The notes: a model not told the origin generated them from the letters alone. Positions 16,656 through 24,720 are shown, counted from the first letter of the stretch. The stretch is DNA of 35,483 nucleotides from Mycobacterium sp. (GCA_025965975.1 JAOPVX010000010.1:1-35483), one strand, 5' to 3'. Program-made: numbers and translations.

Positions 16656-17383
16656 GCTCGCCGACATCCAGCTACTTCCCTGGCTATGCGGTGCCGCGAG
16701 GAACGTACAGCGCTCCGCCGCCGCGGCGCACCTCGCATGCCCGCGTCCTACTGATCTGGTTCAGCGCGATCGCGGTGATAGCCGTGGCGCTGGTCGGCGT
16801 CACGATGTTGATCAGCAAGCCCCCGATTCGCTATGCGTGTCCGCCTGACTGCGGGCGGCCGCCGACGGGCACACCGGTGGAGACCAATCCCCGGTTCACC
16901 GCACCGGATGGCACGTTCTCGGTGTCCTATCCCGCCGCGGGTGCGGCGTACAAGATCACCACCAAACCCAATGGGGTGACAGCGGATCTGCAGGCCGGCG
17001 ACGGTGGCACGCTGCAGCTGATCAGCGAGCCGTCGTCGAACCGGTCACCGGAACAGATCGCCAAAGCCTTGATTAGCCAGACGTTTCCGGACGCCCGCAC
17101 CGCATACAAGCTCCCCAACGCGATGGTCGGGTACCAGCCCGGCTATGGCGAGGCCGCCGATTGCTGGCCACAGGGTGCCAACAGCAGCTACCTGAAGATG
17201 CGCGTGCTGGTGATGGTCGCGGTCAAGAACGGGCTGGCGTTGGTCGCCGCGGCGGTCGGCCCGTTCCGTCAGTTCGGCCCGGACTTCGGCAGTGGCAAGC
17301 CGTCGGGGGCCAATCTCCAAATCGCTTTGGATATGGGCAAATACGTCAACAGCTTTTCCTGGCGTGGCGACCCGCCCCGGTAA
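16652..17383 (+). CDS. Single-pass membrane-anchored extracytoplasmic protein of the protease operon
   Basis: 243 residues. A short Pro/Tyr-rich cytoplasmic part (1-28) precedes one transmembrane helix (about 32-54). The external portion includes a CPPDCGRPP motif near 63-71 and a mixed alpha/beta domain (about 80-240) with a single further Cys in ADCWPQG. I do not recognise the family. It overlaps the zinc-ribbon gene by ATGA and completes the protease operon. The operon order suggests it is a partner, inhibitor or substrate of the sedolisin. It ends directly against the convergent SigH-like gene with no intergenic base. Confidence 0.82.
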   Translation: MSSPTSSYFPGYAVPRGTYSAPPPRRTSHARVLLIWFSAIAVIAVALVGVTMLISKPPIRYACPPDCGRPPTGTPVETNPRFTAPDGTFSVSYPAAGAAYKITTKPNGVTADLQAGDGGTLQLISEPSSNRSPEQIAKALISQTFPDARTAYKLPNAMVGYQPGYGEAADCWPQGANSSYLKMRVLVMVAVKNGLALVAAAVGPFRQFGPDFGSGKPSGANLQIALDMGKYVNSFSWRGDPPR

Positions 17384-17998
17384 TCAGGCGACGTCGGTCA
17401 AGCCGTATCCGCGGACCCTGGCGACTTCGGCCAGCAGGCGCCGCAGCCGATGCCGCCCGCGATGCAGCCGCGACATCACCGTCCCGATCGGGGCGTCGGT
17501 GAGCTCGGCGATCTCCTTGAAACGACGGCCCTCGATATCGGCGTAATAGACGGTGGTGCGCAACTTTTCGGGCAGCGCCCGCATCGCTTCCCTGATGTCA
17601 TTGTCACCCAACAGGTCAAGCACCTGATCCTCCGCTGAGCGCAGTCCGCGTGATGAGTGACGGGCCTCGGCGAGCAGTTGGCCGTCGGTGATCTCGTCGG
17701 TCAGCCACTGCACCGGCCGTCGCTGTTGTTTGCGGTAGCCGCTGATGTGGGTGTTGAGCAGAATGCGGTACAGCCAGCCGCCGAGGTTGGTGCCGTCGCG
17801 AAACCCGTGAAACCCGGCGAACGCCTTCGCCGCGGTCTCCTGCAGCAGGTCTTCGGCCTCGGTGCGGTTGCGGGTCATCTTCATCGCCTGCGGGTAGAAC
17901 CCGTCCAACAATGGGATCGCGTCACGCTCGAACCGCGCGGTCAGCCCGAGATCGCGATCGACTGACTGGAACTGCGATGTTGCGGTGCTTCTGTGCAT
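17384..17998 (-). CDS. ECF RNA polymerase sigma factor, SigH-like paralogue
   Basis: 204 residues from ATG at 17998, which has AGGAG 6 nt upstream. Sigma region 2 starts at [14 protein letters not shown] and contains [20 protein letters not shown] and [12 protein letters not shown]; region 4 contains [16 protein letters not shown] and [17 protein letters not shown]. The sequence is close to mycobacterial SigH (same [12 protein letters not shown] and [11 protein letters not shown] blocks) but diverges elsewhere. SigH is normally followed by rshA, its zinc anti-sigma. Here nothing follows on this strand, since the gene ends against the convergent protease operon. It is therefore either an orphan sigma factor or one controlled from a distance. 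Confidence 0.92.
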   Translation of the reverse strand: MHRSTATSQFQSVDRDLGLTARFERDAIPLLDGFYPQAMKMTRNRTEAEDLLQETAAKAFAGFHGFRDGTNLGGWLYRILLNTHISGYRKQQRRPVQWLTDEITDGQLLAEARHSSRGLRSAEDQVLDLLGDNDIREAMRALPEKLRTTVYYADIEGRRFKEIAELTDAPIGTVMSRLHRGRHRLRRLLAEVARVRGYGLTDVA

Positions 17999-18245
17999 TG
18001 GGCACTCCTGAGGGCAACGGATCTCGCTGGACGCCCTCAACTGTCGCGTCCGGTCGGAGGTCTGTCTGCACGGCTGGCCCCCCAACGCCGGTATTGGAAA
18101 CCCGACCCTGCGCATACCGGTTAGCCCCCATGCCGGGGCCGGTGAAGAGGACCTGCCAGGCGACCGCCACTGCGGTCGCTACCAGCAGGACGGTCACGAC
18201 GACCTGGCGGAGCAGGCGTACGTCGGTGGTGTGCATGGTGGCCAT
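17922..18245 (-). CDS. Doubtful small membrane ORF upstream of the sigma gene
   Basis: 107 residues from ATG at 18245 (alternatively 18236). One convincing hydrophobic helix ([22 protein letters not shown]) lies near the N-terminus, with GC-rich third codon positions there. The bias fades after about residue 45, and the last 77 bp overlap the sigma factor coding region. It may be the 5' remnant of a membrane protein gene rather than an intact gene, or chance. No Shine-Dalgarno is seen. I give it low confidence. Confidence 0.3.
   Translation of the reverse strand: MATMHTTDVRLLRQVVVTVLLVATAVAVAWQVLFTGPGMGANRYAQGRVSNTGVGGPAVQTDLRPDATVEGVQRDPLPSGVPNAQKHRNIAVPVSRSRSRADRAVRA
18088..18120. repeat. 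Inverted repeat with an ECF-like promoter pattern
   Basis: CCGGTAT (18088-18094) and ATACCGG (18114-18120) are perfect complements, 19 bp apart, about 90 bp upstream of the sigma gene. On the plus strand GGAAAC (18096-18101), a 16-bp spacer and CGGTT (18118-18122) resemble a SigH/SigE-type promoter pointing toward the sensor-kinase relic. Either reading is tentative. Confidence 0.3.
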
Positions 18246-18381
18246 GATCGCGGCTTCTGCGGCGTGTGTCGTCGACGCTGGCGGCCATCTGTGATTACCG
18301 TTAGCGGGCAAATTCGTGGCCGTCTGTGGGCGCACAGCCCACGCGCAGCGGCACGGCGGCCACCGAGGTTAACCAGGATGT

Positions 18382-18595
18382 GTGACCACGCGCGGGCCCG
18401 GAGGGGTCGCGCAGAATCGGTGGCAGCACACCGGCGGCCGGGTGTTATCGCTGCTGGTGCGCCCGACGGCGCCGCCGATGTGGCTGGGCCTGCTGGTCGC
18501 GGCTGCCGCGATTTCGGCCGAGACCCTGCTGATGTCGGTGCTCGAGCGTCTCGCCCCGATGGACACTTTCGCACTGGTCTACTTCCTCGCCCCAG
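18382..18595 (+). pseudogene. N-terminal remnant of a membrane sensor histidine kinase (DUF4118-like)
   Basis: From GTG at 18382 the frame encodes about 70 residues. The part MWLGLLVAAAAISAETLLMS followed by VLERLAPMDTFALVYFLA is the usual first-helix region of actinobacterial sensor kinases with a DUF4118 membrane domain. Just after FLA the similarity stops, and the frame runs into the 3' end of fusA2 on the other strand. Everything beyond the first helix or two (remaining membrane, dimerisation and ATPase domains) is missing. It is best explained as a deletion relic. The GTG has an AGGA element close upstream. The rest of 18246-18613 holds no other feature that I can support. Confidence 0.55.
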
Positions 18596-18613
18596 CCGGT
18601 AGGAGTCAACGCC

Positions 18614-20806
18614 TCAGGCAGACGCCTTCACCTTGGAGGCAGCCGATTCCGGCATCGGCTCGTAGCGGGCGAAGGAACGAGTGAACGATCCGGCGCCGTG
18701 CGATAACGACCTCAAATCGATGGCGTACCTGGTCAACTCGACCTCAGGAATCTCGGCCTTCACCAGCGTGCGGTCCTCGCCGACCTTGTCCGTGCCCAGC
18801 ACGCGTCCGCGACGGCTGGCCAGGTCGCTCATCACCGCGCCGACCAAGTCGTCGGGCACCAGCACCGACACCAGGTCCACCGGTTCGAGCAGGTTCACCC
18901 GGGTCGCGGCGGCCGCCTCGCGCAGCGCCAATCCGCCCGCCATCTGGAACGCGAAGTCCGACGAGTCGACGCTGTGGGCCTTGCCGTCCAACAGTGTTAC
19001 CCGGATGTCGACCACCGGATAGCCGGCGCCGACACCCTTCTCCATCTGCGCCCGCACGCCCTTCTCGACGCTAGGGATGAAGTTTCTGGGTACCGCGCCG
19101 CCAACCACTTTGTCGACGAACTCGAATCCCGAGCCCTCCGGTAACGGCTCCACCTCGATGTCACACACCGCGTACTGGCCGTGGCCGCCGGACTGCTTGA
19201 CGTGCCTGCCGTGGCCTTTCGCGTTGCCGCCGAACGTTTCTCGTAGCGGCACTCGCAGCTCGACGGTGTCAACGGCCACGCCGTATCGGCGGGCCAGGCC
19301 GTCGAGCACCACACCGGTATGGGCTTCGCCCATGCACCACAGCACGATCTGGTGTGTCTCGGGGTTTTGCTCGATGCGCAGCGTCGGATCCTCTGCGGCC
19401 AGCCGTTGTAGGCCGACCGACAGCTTGTCCTCGTCGGTTTTGGCGCGCGGTTGCACCGCGATCGGCAGTAGCGGCTCGGGCATCGTCCACGGCCTGAGCA
19501 CCAGCGGTTCGGGCTTGTCGGACAGCGTGTCCCCGGTTTCGGCTTTGCTCAGTTTGCCGATCGCGCAGATGTCGCCCGCAACCACGGCCGGCGCGGCCCG
19601 CTGCTGCTTGCCCAGCGGGAAGGACAGCGTGCCGATGCGTTCGTCCTCGTCATGGTCGGCGTGGCTGGCCATCGAACCGGAGTCTGCGTGGCCTGCAGAC
19701 GAGGACAGGAAACCGTCGGAACCGACGAACGACGAGAGGTGGCCCGACACATGCACCGTCGCGTCGGGCCTTATGGTCCCCGAGAACACCCGGACCAGGC
19801 TGACCCTGCCGACGTAGGGATCCGACGTGGTCTTGACCACCTCGGCGAGCAGAGGACCGTTCGGGTCGCAGGCCAGCCCGTTGCGGGCCTTACCCTGTGG
19901 CGTGAAGACCTCGGGCAGCTGGTGTTCCGGTGGCGACGGAAACCCGCTGGTGACGATTTCCAGCAGTTCCAGCGTTCCGACGCCGGTGCCACTGCATGCC
20001 GGGATCACCGGGAAGAACGACGCGCGGGCGACGGCCTTTTCCAGATCGTCGATCAGCACCGACTGGTCGATCTCCTCGCCACCGAGGTAACGCTCCATCA
20101 GCGTCTCGTCCTCGGATTCCTCGATGATTCCCTCGATCAGCGTGGCACGCAGTTCCTCGATCGCATCGGCGTACGACGCGTCCGGTGCATGGGTCGTGGT
20201 GCGTTTGCCGTTGGAGTACTCGTAATGCGTCTGGGACAGCAGGCCGATCAGGCCGGTACAGGGCGAGTCGGCGGCCAGATACAACGGAAGCACCTTGTCG
20301 CCGAACGCTTCCTGTGCGGCCGCCAGAGCGGTCTCATAGTTGGCGCGGGCGTGGTCGAGCTTGGTGATCACCACCGCGCGCGGCATACCCACCTGAGCGC
20401 ATTCCAGCCACAGCGACTTTGTCGGGTCGTCGACACCTTCGTTGGCGGCGATCACGAACAGCGCGCAGTCCGCGGCCCTCAGCCCGGCCCGCAGCTCGCC
20501 AACGAAGTCGGCATAGCCCGGCGTGTCGATGAGGTTGACCTTGATCCCGTCGTGCTCCAGCGACGCGAGCGCGAGGCCGACCGATCGCTGCTGGGCGATC
20601 TCTGCCTCGTCGCTGTCACAGACCGTGGTGCCGTCGACCACCGAGCCCTGCCTGGTGAGTACGCCGGAGGCGACCAGCAGCGCCTCGACGAGCGTCGTCT
20701 TGCCGCCACCCGATGGGCCCACCAGCACCACATTGCGGATGGCGGCCGGACTGTCCGCGGTCGGGGCGGCTCCGGCGCCCTGGGAAGTTGTCGTCTTGTC
20801 GGCCAT
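18614..20806 (-). CDS. fusA2: Elongation factor G-like GTPase (EF-G2)
   Basis: 730 residues from ATG at 20806, preceded by GGGAGG with 7-nt spacing; the frame extends to 20950 but that part lacks coding character. GTPase motifs: G1 GPSGGGKTT (30-38), which differs from the AHVDAGKTT of canonical EF-G; G3 DTPGYADF (94-101); G4 TKLD (148-151). The later EF-G domains II-V are present with a His/Asp-rich insertion (SHADHDEDE). This is the non-essential EF-G paralogue of mycobacteria (M. tuberculosis Rv0120c is called fusA2); its ribosomal role is not established. Flanking relics on both sides suggest that the locus has been remodelled. Confidence 0.93.
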   Translation of the reverse strand: MADKTTTSQGAGAAPTADSPAAIRNVVLVGPSGGGKTTLVEALLVASGVLTRQGSVVDGTTVCDSDEAEIAQQRSVGLALASLEHDGIKVNLIDTPGYADFVGELRAGLRAADCALFVIAANEGVDDPTKSLWLECAQVGMPRAVVITKLDHARANYETALAAAQEAFGDKVLPLYLAADSPCTGLIGLLSQTHYEYSNGKRTTTHAPDASYADAIEELRATLIEGIIEESEDETLMERYLGGEEIDQSVLIDDLEKAVARASFFPVIPACSGTGVGTLELLEIVTSGFPSPPEHQLPEVFTPQGKARNGLACDPNGPLLAEVVKTTSDPYVGRVSLVRVFSGTIRPDATVHVSGHLSSFVGSDGFLSSSAGHADSGSMASHADHDEDERIGTLSFPLGKQQRAAPAVVAGDICAIGKLSKAETGDTLSDKPEPLVLRPWTMPEPLLPIAVQPRAKTDEDKLSVGLQRLAAEDPTLRIEQNPETHQIVLWCMGEAHTGVVLDGLARRYGVAVDTVELRVPLRETFGGNAKGHGRHVKQSGGHGQYAVCDIEVEPLPEGSGFEFVDKVVGGAVPRNFIPSVEKGVRAQMEKGVGAGYPVVDIRVTLLDGKAHSVDSSDFAFQMAGGLALREAAAATRVNLLEPVDLVSVLVPDDLVGAVMSDLASRRGRVLGTDKVGEDRTLVKAEIPEVELTRYAIDLRSLSHGAGSFTRSFARYEPMPESAASKVKASA

Positions 20807-20927
20807 GACGTTCCCTCCCGGGAAGCCACCGTGCTCCCCATCGGATCTGTTAATCCACAATTCCCCGAACCGACACCGAGCACAAGCGATTCGATGAGTT
20901 TCGCGCGCGGCGGCGGTCAGTTCCGGC

Positions 20928-21175
20928 ATGACCACAGTCACCGCAGACATCGCCGTGTCGCACCGACGGACCCGAGTCCGCCCTTGCGCGGGCCAGGCGG
21001 GCCGCGGGGAATGGTCAGGTGGCGATCGCGGGCGGCGCGGCCACCCTCAACCTGTCGCTGGGTCCGATCGGCGAGCGCGTCTTCGACGGTGTCGGCGGGT
21101 GGGCGTTCGACGTCGGTGGGGGTCCGTTCCACCGCGCACGTGGTGCACGTGACGTTGCGCCCGACCGGCAGGTAA
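20928..21175 (+). pseudogene. Deletion-degraded dihydrofolate reductase-like (RibD_C family) gene
   Basis: Three pieces in three frames recall one family. Piece 1 (from ATG at 20928) begins MTTVTADIAVS, the usual opening strand of RibD_C-type reductases. Piece 2 (about 20962-21100) reads TDGPESALARARRAAGNGQV then AIAGGAATLN, matching the helix and glycine-rich strand near the C-terminal half, and then GPIGERVFDGVGG, normally located about 20 residues later. Piece 3 (to the TAA at 21173-21175) ends AHVVHVTLRPTGR, like the family's last strand. The middle of the protein is missing and the frame shifts at least twice. It is therefore a relic of a reductase that would be about 190 residues when intact. 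Confidence 0.6.
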
Positions 21176-21179
21176 TCCC

Positions 21180-21185
21180 TAAGCT
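21180..21185 (+). promoter_or_regulatory. TANNNT -10 box for a leaderless DUF305 transcript
   Basis: TAAGCT is followed by 6 nt and ATG at 21192, with no Shine-Dalgarno. It supports the upstream ATG rather than the second ATG at 21207 as the start. Confidence 0.45.
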
Positions 21186-21191
21186 GGGCTC

Positions 21192-21773
21192 ATGCCGTCC
21201 GTCGGGATGCGCATAACCGCACTGCTCGCAGCGCTGGCCACCGCCGCTGTCGTAAGTTCCTGCGGAAAATCGCCGCCGGCCGCGGACGCGCAGTCGACCA
21301 CGCACAACGCGGCAGACGTCACCTTCGCCGTGGACATGATTCCGCATCATCAGCAGGCAGTCGACATGTCGGCGATGGTGCCGTCGAACACCACGAACCG
21401 CGATCTCATTCTCCTTGCCAAGCACATATCGGTGGACCAGCAGGCGCAGATAGCGACGCTGCGTGACTTGCTCGGAGGGTGGGGCGAGGGGGTCACCCCT
21501 GACAACGCAGGACATGACGGACACGGCGGCATGCCGATGGACGGCATGGTCGACGCGGCAACGATGGCTCAGCTCCGGTCGCTGACGGGCACCCCGTTCG
21601 ACGTGCTGTGGCTGAAATCGATGATCCGCCACCACGAGGGTGCGCTCGCGATGGCCACGCCGGAGATCGAGCACGGCGAGAATCCCAAAGCCGTAAAGAT
21701 GGCCAAGATCATCGTCGACTGGCAGCAGCTGGAGATCGGCCGAATGAACGCCATGTTGGGGCCGGCGGAGTGA
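21192..21773 (+). CDS. DUF305 lipoprotein, possible metal binder
   Basis: 193 residues. A signal sequence ends at Cys24 in VVSSCGKS, a typical lipobox, so the protein is probably lipid-anchored outside the membrane. The DUF305 fold carries two His-His motifs, DMIPHHQQAVDMS (His52/53) and WLKSMIRHHEGALAMA (His147/148), with a His/Met-rich loop between (GHDGHGGMPMDGM). This pattern suggests copper or other metal binding, as proposed for some DUF305 proteins. A leaderless promoter fits the upstream ATG. It follows the reductase relic by 16 bp and precedes a SnoaL-like gene on the same strand (59-bp gap). Confidence 0.9.
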   Translation: MPSVGMRITALLAALATAAVVSSCGKSPPAADAQSTTHNAADVTFAVDMIPHHQQAVDMSAMVPSNTTNRDLILLAKHISVDQQAQIATLRDLLGGWGEGVTPDNAGHDGHGGMPMDGMVDAATMAQLRSLTGTPFDVLWLKSMIRHHEGALAMATPEIEHGENPKAVKMAKIIVDWQQLEIGRMNAMLGPAE

Positions 21774-21832
21774 TGTTGCGCCTACCCGCCGGGTAATCGA
21801 CAGACGGCCGCTCCGCGGCGAGGGTTGAGGCC

Positions 21833-22198
21833 ATGACATATGACGACTTGGCACAGCGCTACATCGACACCTGGAACGAGACGGATCCGAGCGCCCGCCG
21901 CGCCGCCGTGGATCAGCTCTACACCGAGGACGCCTCCTACATCGACCCGATGGCCGTCGCGGAGGGCCGCGAGGCGATCACATCGATGATCGGCGCGGTC
22001 CAGGAGCAGTTCCCCGACTTCACGTTCCGGTTGGCCGGGCCGGTTGACGGGCACCACAACCAGGCCCGGTTCGGCTGGGAGCTGGGGCCGGCGGGATCGC
22101 CGGCGCCGATCGTGGGATTCGACGTCGCGGTCAGCGACGCCTCAGGACGCATCCAGGCCGTGCTCGGGTTCCTCGACAAGGTGCCAGCCACGGCCTGA
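21833..22198 (+). CDS. SnoaL-like / NTF2-fold protein
   Basis: 121 residues with an NTF2-like cone fold pattern: an N-terminal helix (YDDLAQRYIDTWNETD), a loop with DQLYTEDASYIDPM, then strands holding FTFRLAGPVDGHHNQARFGWELG and the C-terminal IQAVLGFLDKV. Members act as isomerases, hydrolases or simple binding proteins; there is no way to predict the ligand here. The closest ribosome-binding element is GAGG directly before ATG. It ends 5 bp from the convergent F420/PPOX gene. Confidence 0.88.
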   Translation: MTYDDLAQRYIDTWNETDPSARRAAVDQLYTEDASYIDPMAVAEGREAITSMIGAVQEQFPDFTFRLAGPVDGHHNQARFGWELGPAGSPAPIVGFDVAVSDASGRIQAVLGFLDKVPATA

Positions 22199-22203
22199 GC
22201 GCG

Positions 22204-22614
22204 TCAGGCCTGCCAGGACGCCCAGCGCTGCACATCGACGGTGACGACGGGCCCGTCGAGCGCAATTCGTTTGTACTGAAGGTATTTCTTGCGAAGCAGG
22301 GCGTAGCCGGTGGCCATCTCCTCGCCGCTGTAGTGGATCGCCGCTATCCCGTCGGCGCGCACCCACCACAGTTGCGTCCAATCGTCGTCGTAGTGGTCGA
22401 CGAGCATGCTCACCGTGGGGTTGGCCTCGATGTTGGCCAACCGGCGAAGACGTTGCGTGGACTTGCGTTTGGCGTCGACGGCGGTGTACACGACGTCGTC
22501 GTGGACCGCGAAGACGACCGGGACCAGGTGCGGTGCGCCGTCGGCGCCAACCGTGGCAAGCATCGCCACGGGCGATTCCGCGAACATGGCCACCACGGCG
22601 TCGGATTCGGCCAT
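22204..22614 (-). CDS. PPOX-class F420-dependent oxidoreductase-like protein
   Basis: 136 residues forming a split-barrel flavin/F420-binding domain. Typical strands are [20 protein letters not shown] and [11 protein letters not shown], then the [22 protein letters not shown] helix-strand and a WWVRADG strand. The family (mycobacterial TIGR03668 type, as M. tuberculosis Rv0121c, next to fusA2 there also) is thought to use F420, but the substrate is unknown. On the minus strand TAGTCT (22621-22626) lies 6 nt before the ATG, so it is probably leaderless. Confidence 0.9.
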   Translation of the reverse strand: MAESDAVVAMFAESPVAMLATVGADGAPHLVPVVFAVHDDVVYTAVDAKRKSTQRLRRLANIEANPTVSMLVDHYDDDWTQLWWVRADGIAAIHYSGEEMATGYALLRKKYLQYKRIALDGPVVTVDVQRWASWQA

Positions 22615-22620
22615 CGGTCC

Positions 22621-22626
22621 AGACTA
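22621..22626 (-). promoter_or_regulatory. TANNNT -10 box for the leaderless PPOX gene
   Basis: Read on the minus strand, TAGTCT is followed by 6 nt and then ATG at 22614. No Shine-Dalgarno precedes the start. Confidence 0.45.
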
Positions 22627-22637
22627 TTCCTGGCGCG

Positions 22638-22790
22638 CTAATCCTCGGTGCGCGCCAGGGTGGTGTCGAGCGCCTCGGGGCATGTGGGGCACGTGGGGCT
22701 CGCGGTGGCGCGCAACAGCAGTGCGTAGAACGTCTGCCGTTCCTGTGGGGTCAATGGCCCAAGGACAGGCTGCTCGACCCCCGGCTCGAA
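22638..22790 (-). pseudogene. Possible C-terminal remnant of a MarR-family regulator
   Basis: The last about 50 codons before TAG at 22638 read PGVEQPVLGPLTPQERQTFY and then ALLLRATASP, which resembles the final helix of MarR regulators (LTPEER..LLALL). No DNA-binding wing or start is found upstream in the same frame; the sequence there runs into the LysR gene start. The evidence is a short similarity only. The rest of 22615-22930 shows no other gene. Confidence 0.35.
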
Positions 22791-22930
22791 CCTCGGCCCC
22801 GGTCTGCATCCGGCGGGCCAGGTGGACGAGCAGCGGGGGCGGGCAGGTGCTCCGAGCAACGTGGTCGATTGCGGCGATAAGCTCGGCGCATGTTGGCGGG
22901 GTCGGTGGCGCGTTCCTGGCGGCCGTAGAC

Positions 22931-23830
22931 ATGGAGCTGCGCGAACTGGCCGCATTCGTCGCGATCGTCGAGGAGGGCGGGTTGTCGGCCGCCTCGCGCC
23001 GCCTCCATGTCAGCCAGCCCGCGCTGTCGCAGACCGTCAACAACCTCGAACGCGAGTTGGCCGTCAGGCTGTTGGTTCGCAACAGCACGGGTGCGCAGCC
23101 GACCGAGGCGGGGATAACGTTGTTGGCGGAGGCGCGCGCGGTGCTGGCGCGCCGTGACCAGGCGCTGGCGACGATGGCCGAATCGACCACCGACGGCGGC
23201 AGCGTCATCAGGCTCGGGATCCCGCTGGAGCTGGACCCGGATGTGCTGCCGCGTGCGTTGGCCCGCTTCACCTCGAAATTCCCTGAGACACGGGTGGTTC
23301 CGCGCCAGCTGTCCACGGCGGCGCAGTTAACGGCGCTGCGTGATGACACCCTCGACGTCGGACTCATGCGCGAACGCCCGGCCGGTCCCGAGTTCGACGC
23401 GATGCTGGTGGCCCGCGAGAACCTCGGCATTCTGATCGCGTCCGAGGTGGCCGACGAGCTCGTCGGCCCGGACGGCGTGCAGCTCGATGCGTTGCACGGG
23501 TTGAAGTGGGTCGGCTTTCCGCGCGCGGGCAGTCCGGCCTGGTTCGACGAGCTGACGTCGATCCTGCGCAGCCATGGAATTGACGTTGGTCCGCCAGTGC
23601 CGGAGGACCTCGAGCTCATCGTCGCGATGAAGTTCGCGTCCGTCAGCTCCGGCCACGCGTTCGCTCTGGCCCCGCGGCGACGAGAAGACCAGCTGCCCGA
23701 GGCCGTCGCCTGGGCGCCGTTGGTCGGCAACCCGCTGGTGCGAAGGACCTGGGCGGTGTGGCTGGCCAATTCGCGCAGGCGCGACGTCGGACACTTCATC
23801 ACCACGTTCGACCGCCCGGACGATGGCTAG
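22931..23830 (+). CDS. LysR-family transcriptional regulator
   Basis: 299 residues from ATG at 22931, where MELRELAAFVAIVEEGGLSA marks the normal LysR N-terminus; the frame stays open to 22406 but that part is antisense to the PPOX gene. The winged helix (1-60) includes ASRRLHVSQPALSQTVNNLE. The effector-binding domain (about 90-290) has the usual RLGIPLELDPDVLPRALARF opening. Regulators of this family control a divergent or nearby metabolic gene. The convergent SDR (3-bp gap) or the MarR-like relic region are the only close candidates. No ribosome-binding site is clear. Confidence 0.92.
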   Translation: MELRELAAFVAIVEEGGLSAASRRLHVSQPALSQTVNNLERELAVRLLVRNSTGAQPTEAGITLLAEARAVLARRDQALATMAESTTDGGSVIRLGIPLELDPDVLPRALARFTSKFPETRVVPRQLSTAAQLTALRDDTLDVGLMRERPAGPEFDAMLVARENLGILIASEVADELVGPDGVQLDALHGLKWVGFPRAGSPAWFDELTSILRSHGIDVGPPVPEDLELIVAMKFASVSSGHAFALAPRRREDQLPEAVAWAPLVGNPLVRRTWAVWLANSRRRDVGHFITTFDRPDDG

Positions 23831-23832
23831 CG

Positions 23833-24573
23833 CTACGGCGCGATGGCGAGCTGACCGCCAGTGGCGTGCAGGATCGCACCGTTGATGTAGCTGGCGTCGG
23901 GGGAGGCCAGAAACGTTACCGCCCGGGCAATTTCGTCGGGTTCGGCGACGCGGCCCAGCGTCGTGGTGGTGGCGAGCCCGTCGGTGAGCCCCGGCGTGAC
24001 GGCGGTGCCCGGCGTCGCCGTCGGTCCGGCCGCCACCGTGTTCACCCGCACGCCGGAGGGGCCGAACTCGTCGGCCCACACACGGGTGAGTAGCTCGACG
24101 CCGGCCTTGGTGGCCCCGTAGATGCCCGCCTGCCGCGCAGGGGTCGAGGCGGCCACGGTGCTGATGTTCACGACGGTGCCATGGCCCCGTTCGGCCATGC
24201 CCGGCACGAGTTTCTGAACCAGAATGTAGGGCGCGCGCAGGTTCAGGTTGACGTGCTCGTCAAAGAACGTATCGTCGGTGTCGGCCGTCGCCCCGAACCG
24301 GTAGACGCCGGCGTTGTTGATCAGGATGTCGACCGGGCCCGCCTCGTCGGCCAGGCGGCGGACCTCGTCGGCCCTTGACAGGTCGGCGGCCACGAAACGT
24401 GCGTTCCCGCCGGCATCTTCGATCGCCTGCACCGTCTCGGCGCCCCGTTGGGGGCTGCGCCCGTGCACAACGACCTTGGCGCCAAGGGCGGCCAGCTGCT
24501 GCGCGATCGCGATGCCGATGCCCGCCGTCGCCCCGGTGACCAGTGCGGTTGAACCCTCGAGTGTTGTTGCCAT
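23833..24573 (-). CDS. Short-chain dehydrogenase/reductase (SDR)
   Basis: 246 residues, classical SDR. Cofactor motif TGATAGIG (13-20), NNAG (86-89), catalytic Ser138, Tyr152 and Lys156 in YGATK, and PG-motif-like AAGPTATPG. HGRSPQ after strand two (Arg39) favours NADP(H). The substrate is not predictable. It converges with the LysR gene, which may regulate it. TTTAAT lies 5 nt upstream of the ATG and GAGGT touches it, so the start could be near-leaderless. Confidence 0.92.
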   Translation of the reverse strand: MATTLEGSTALVTGATAGIGIAIAQQLAALGAKVVVHGRSPQRGAETVQAIEDAGGNARFVAADLSRADEVRRLADEAGPVDILINNAGVYRFGATADTDDTFFDEHVNLNLRAPYILVQKLVPGMAERGHGTVVNISTVAASTPARQAGIYGATKAGVELLTRVWADEFGPSGVRVNTVAAGPTATPGTAVTPGLTDGLATTTTLGRVAEPDEIARAVTFLASPDASYINGAILHATGGQLAIAP

Positions 24574-24720
24574 ACCTCATTAAATCGCGGGGCCGGGCCG
24601 CTTCTTCCGGTTCGGCAATGCACACAACTTATGGCGGCCATCGGGCGCAGATATCGACGATCGCAATAGTCGGGTGCGCCGCTTTGTTGTCACCTGCACG
24701 ACCATCACGAGAGGAATCCC

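Noticed and set aside
19652-21175. A 507-codon plus-strand frame antisense to fusA2
   Set aside because: Created by GC bias opposite fusA2; composition is Arg/Gly/Val rich with no motif. Only its last codons coincide with the reductase relic.
22406-22930. N-terminal extension of the LysR protein to 22406
   Set aside because: This part is antisense to the PPOX gene; the standard LysR N-terminus begins at the ATG at 22931.
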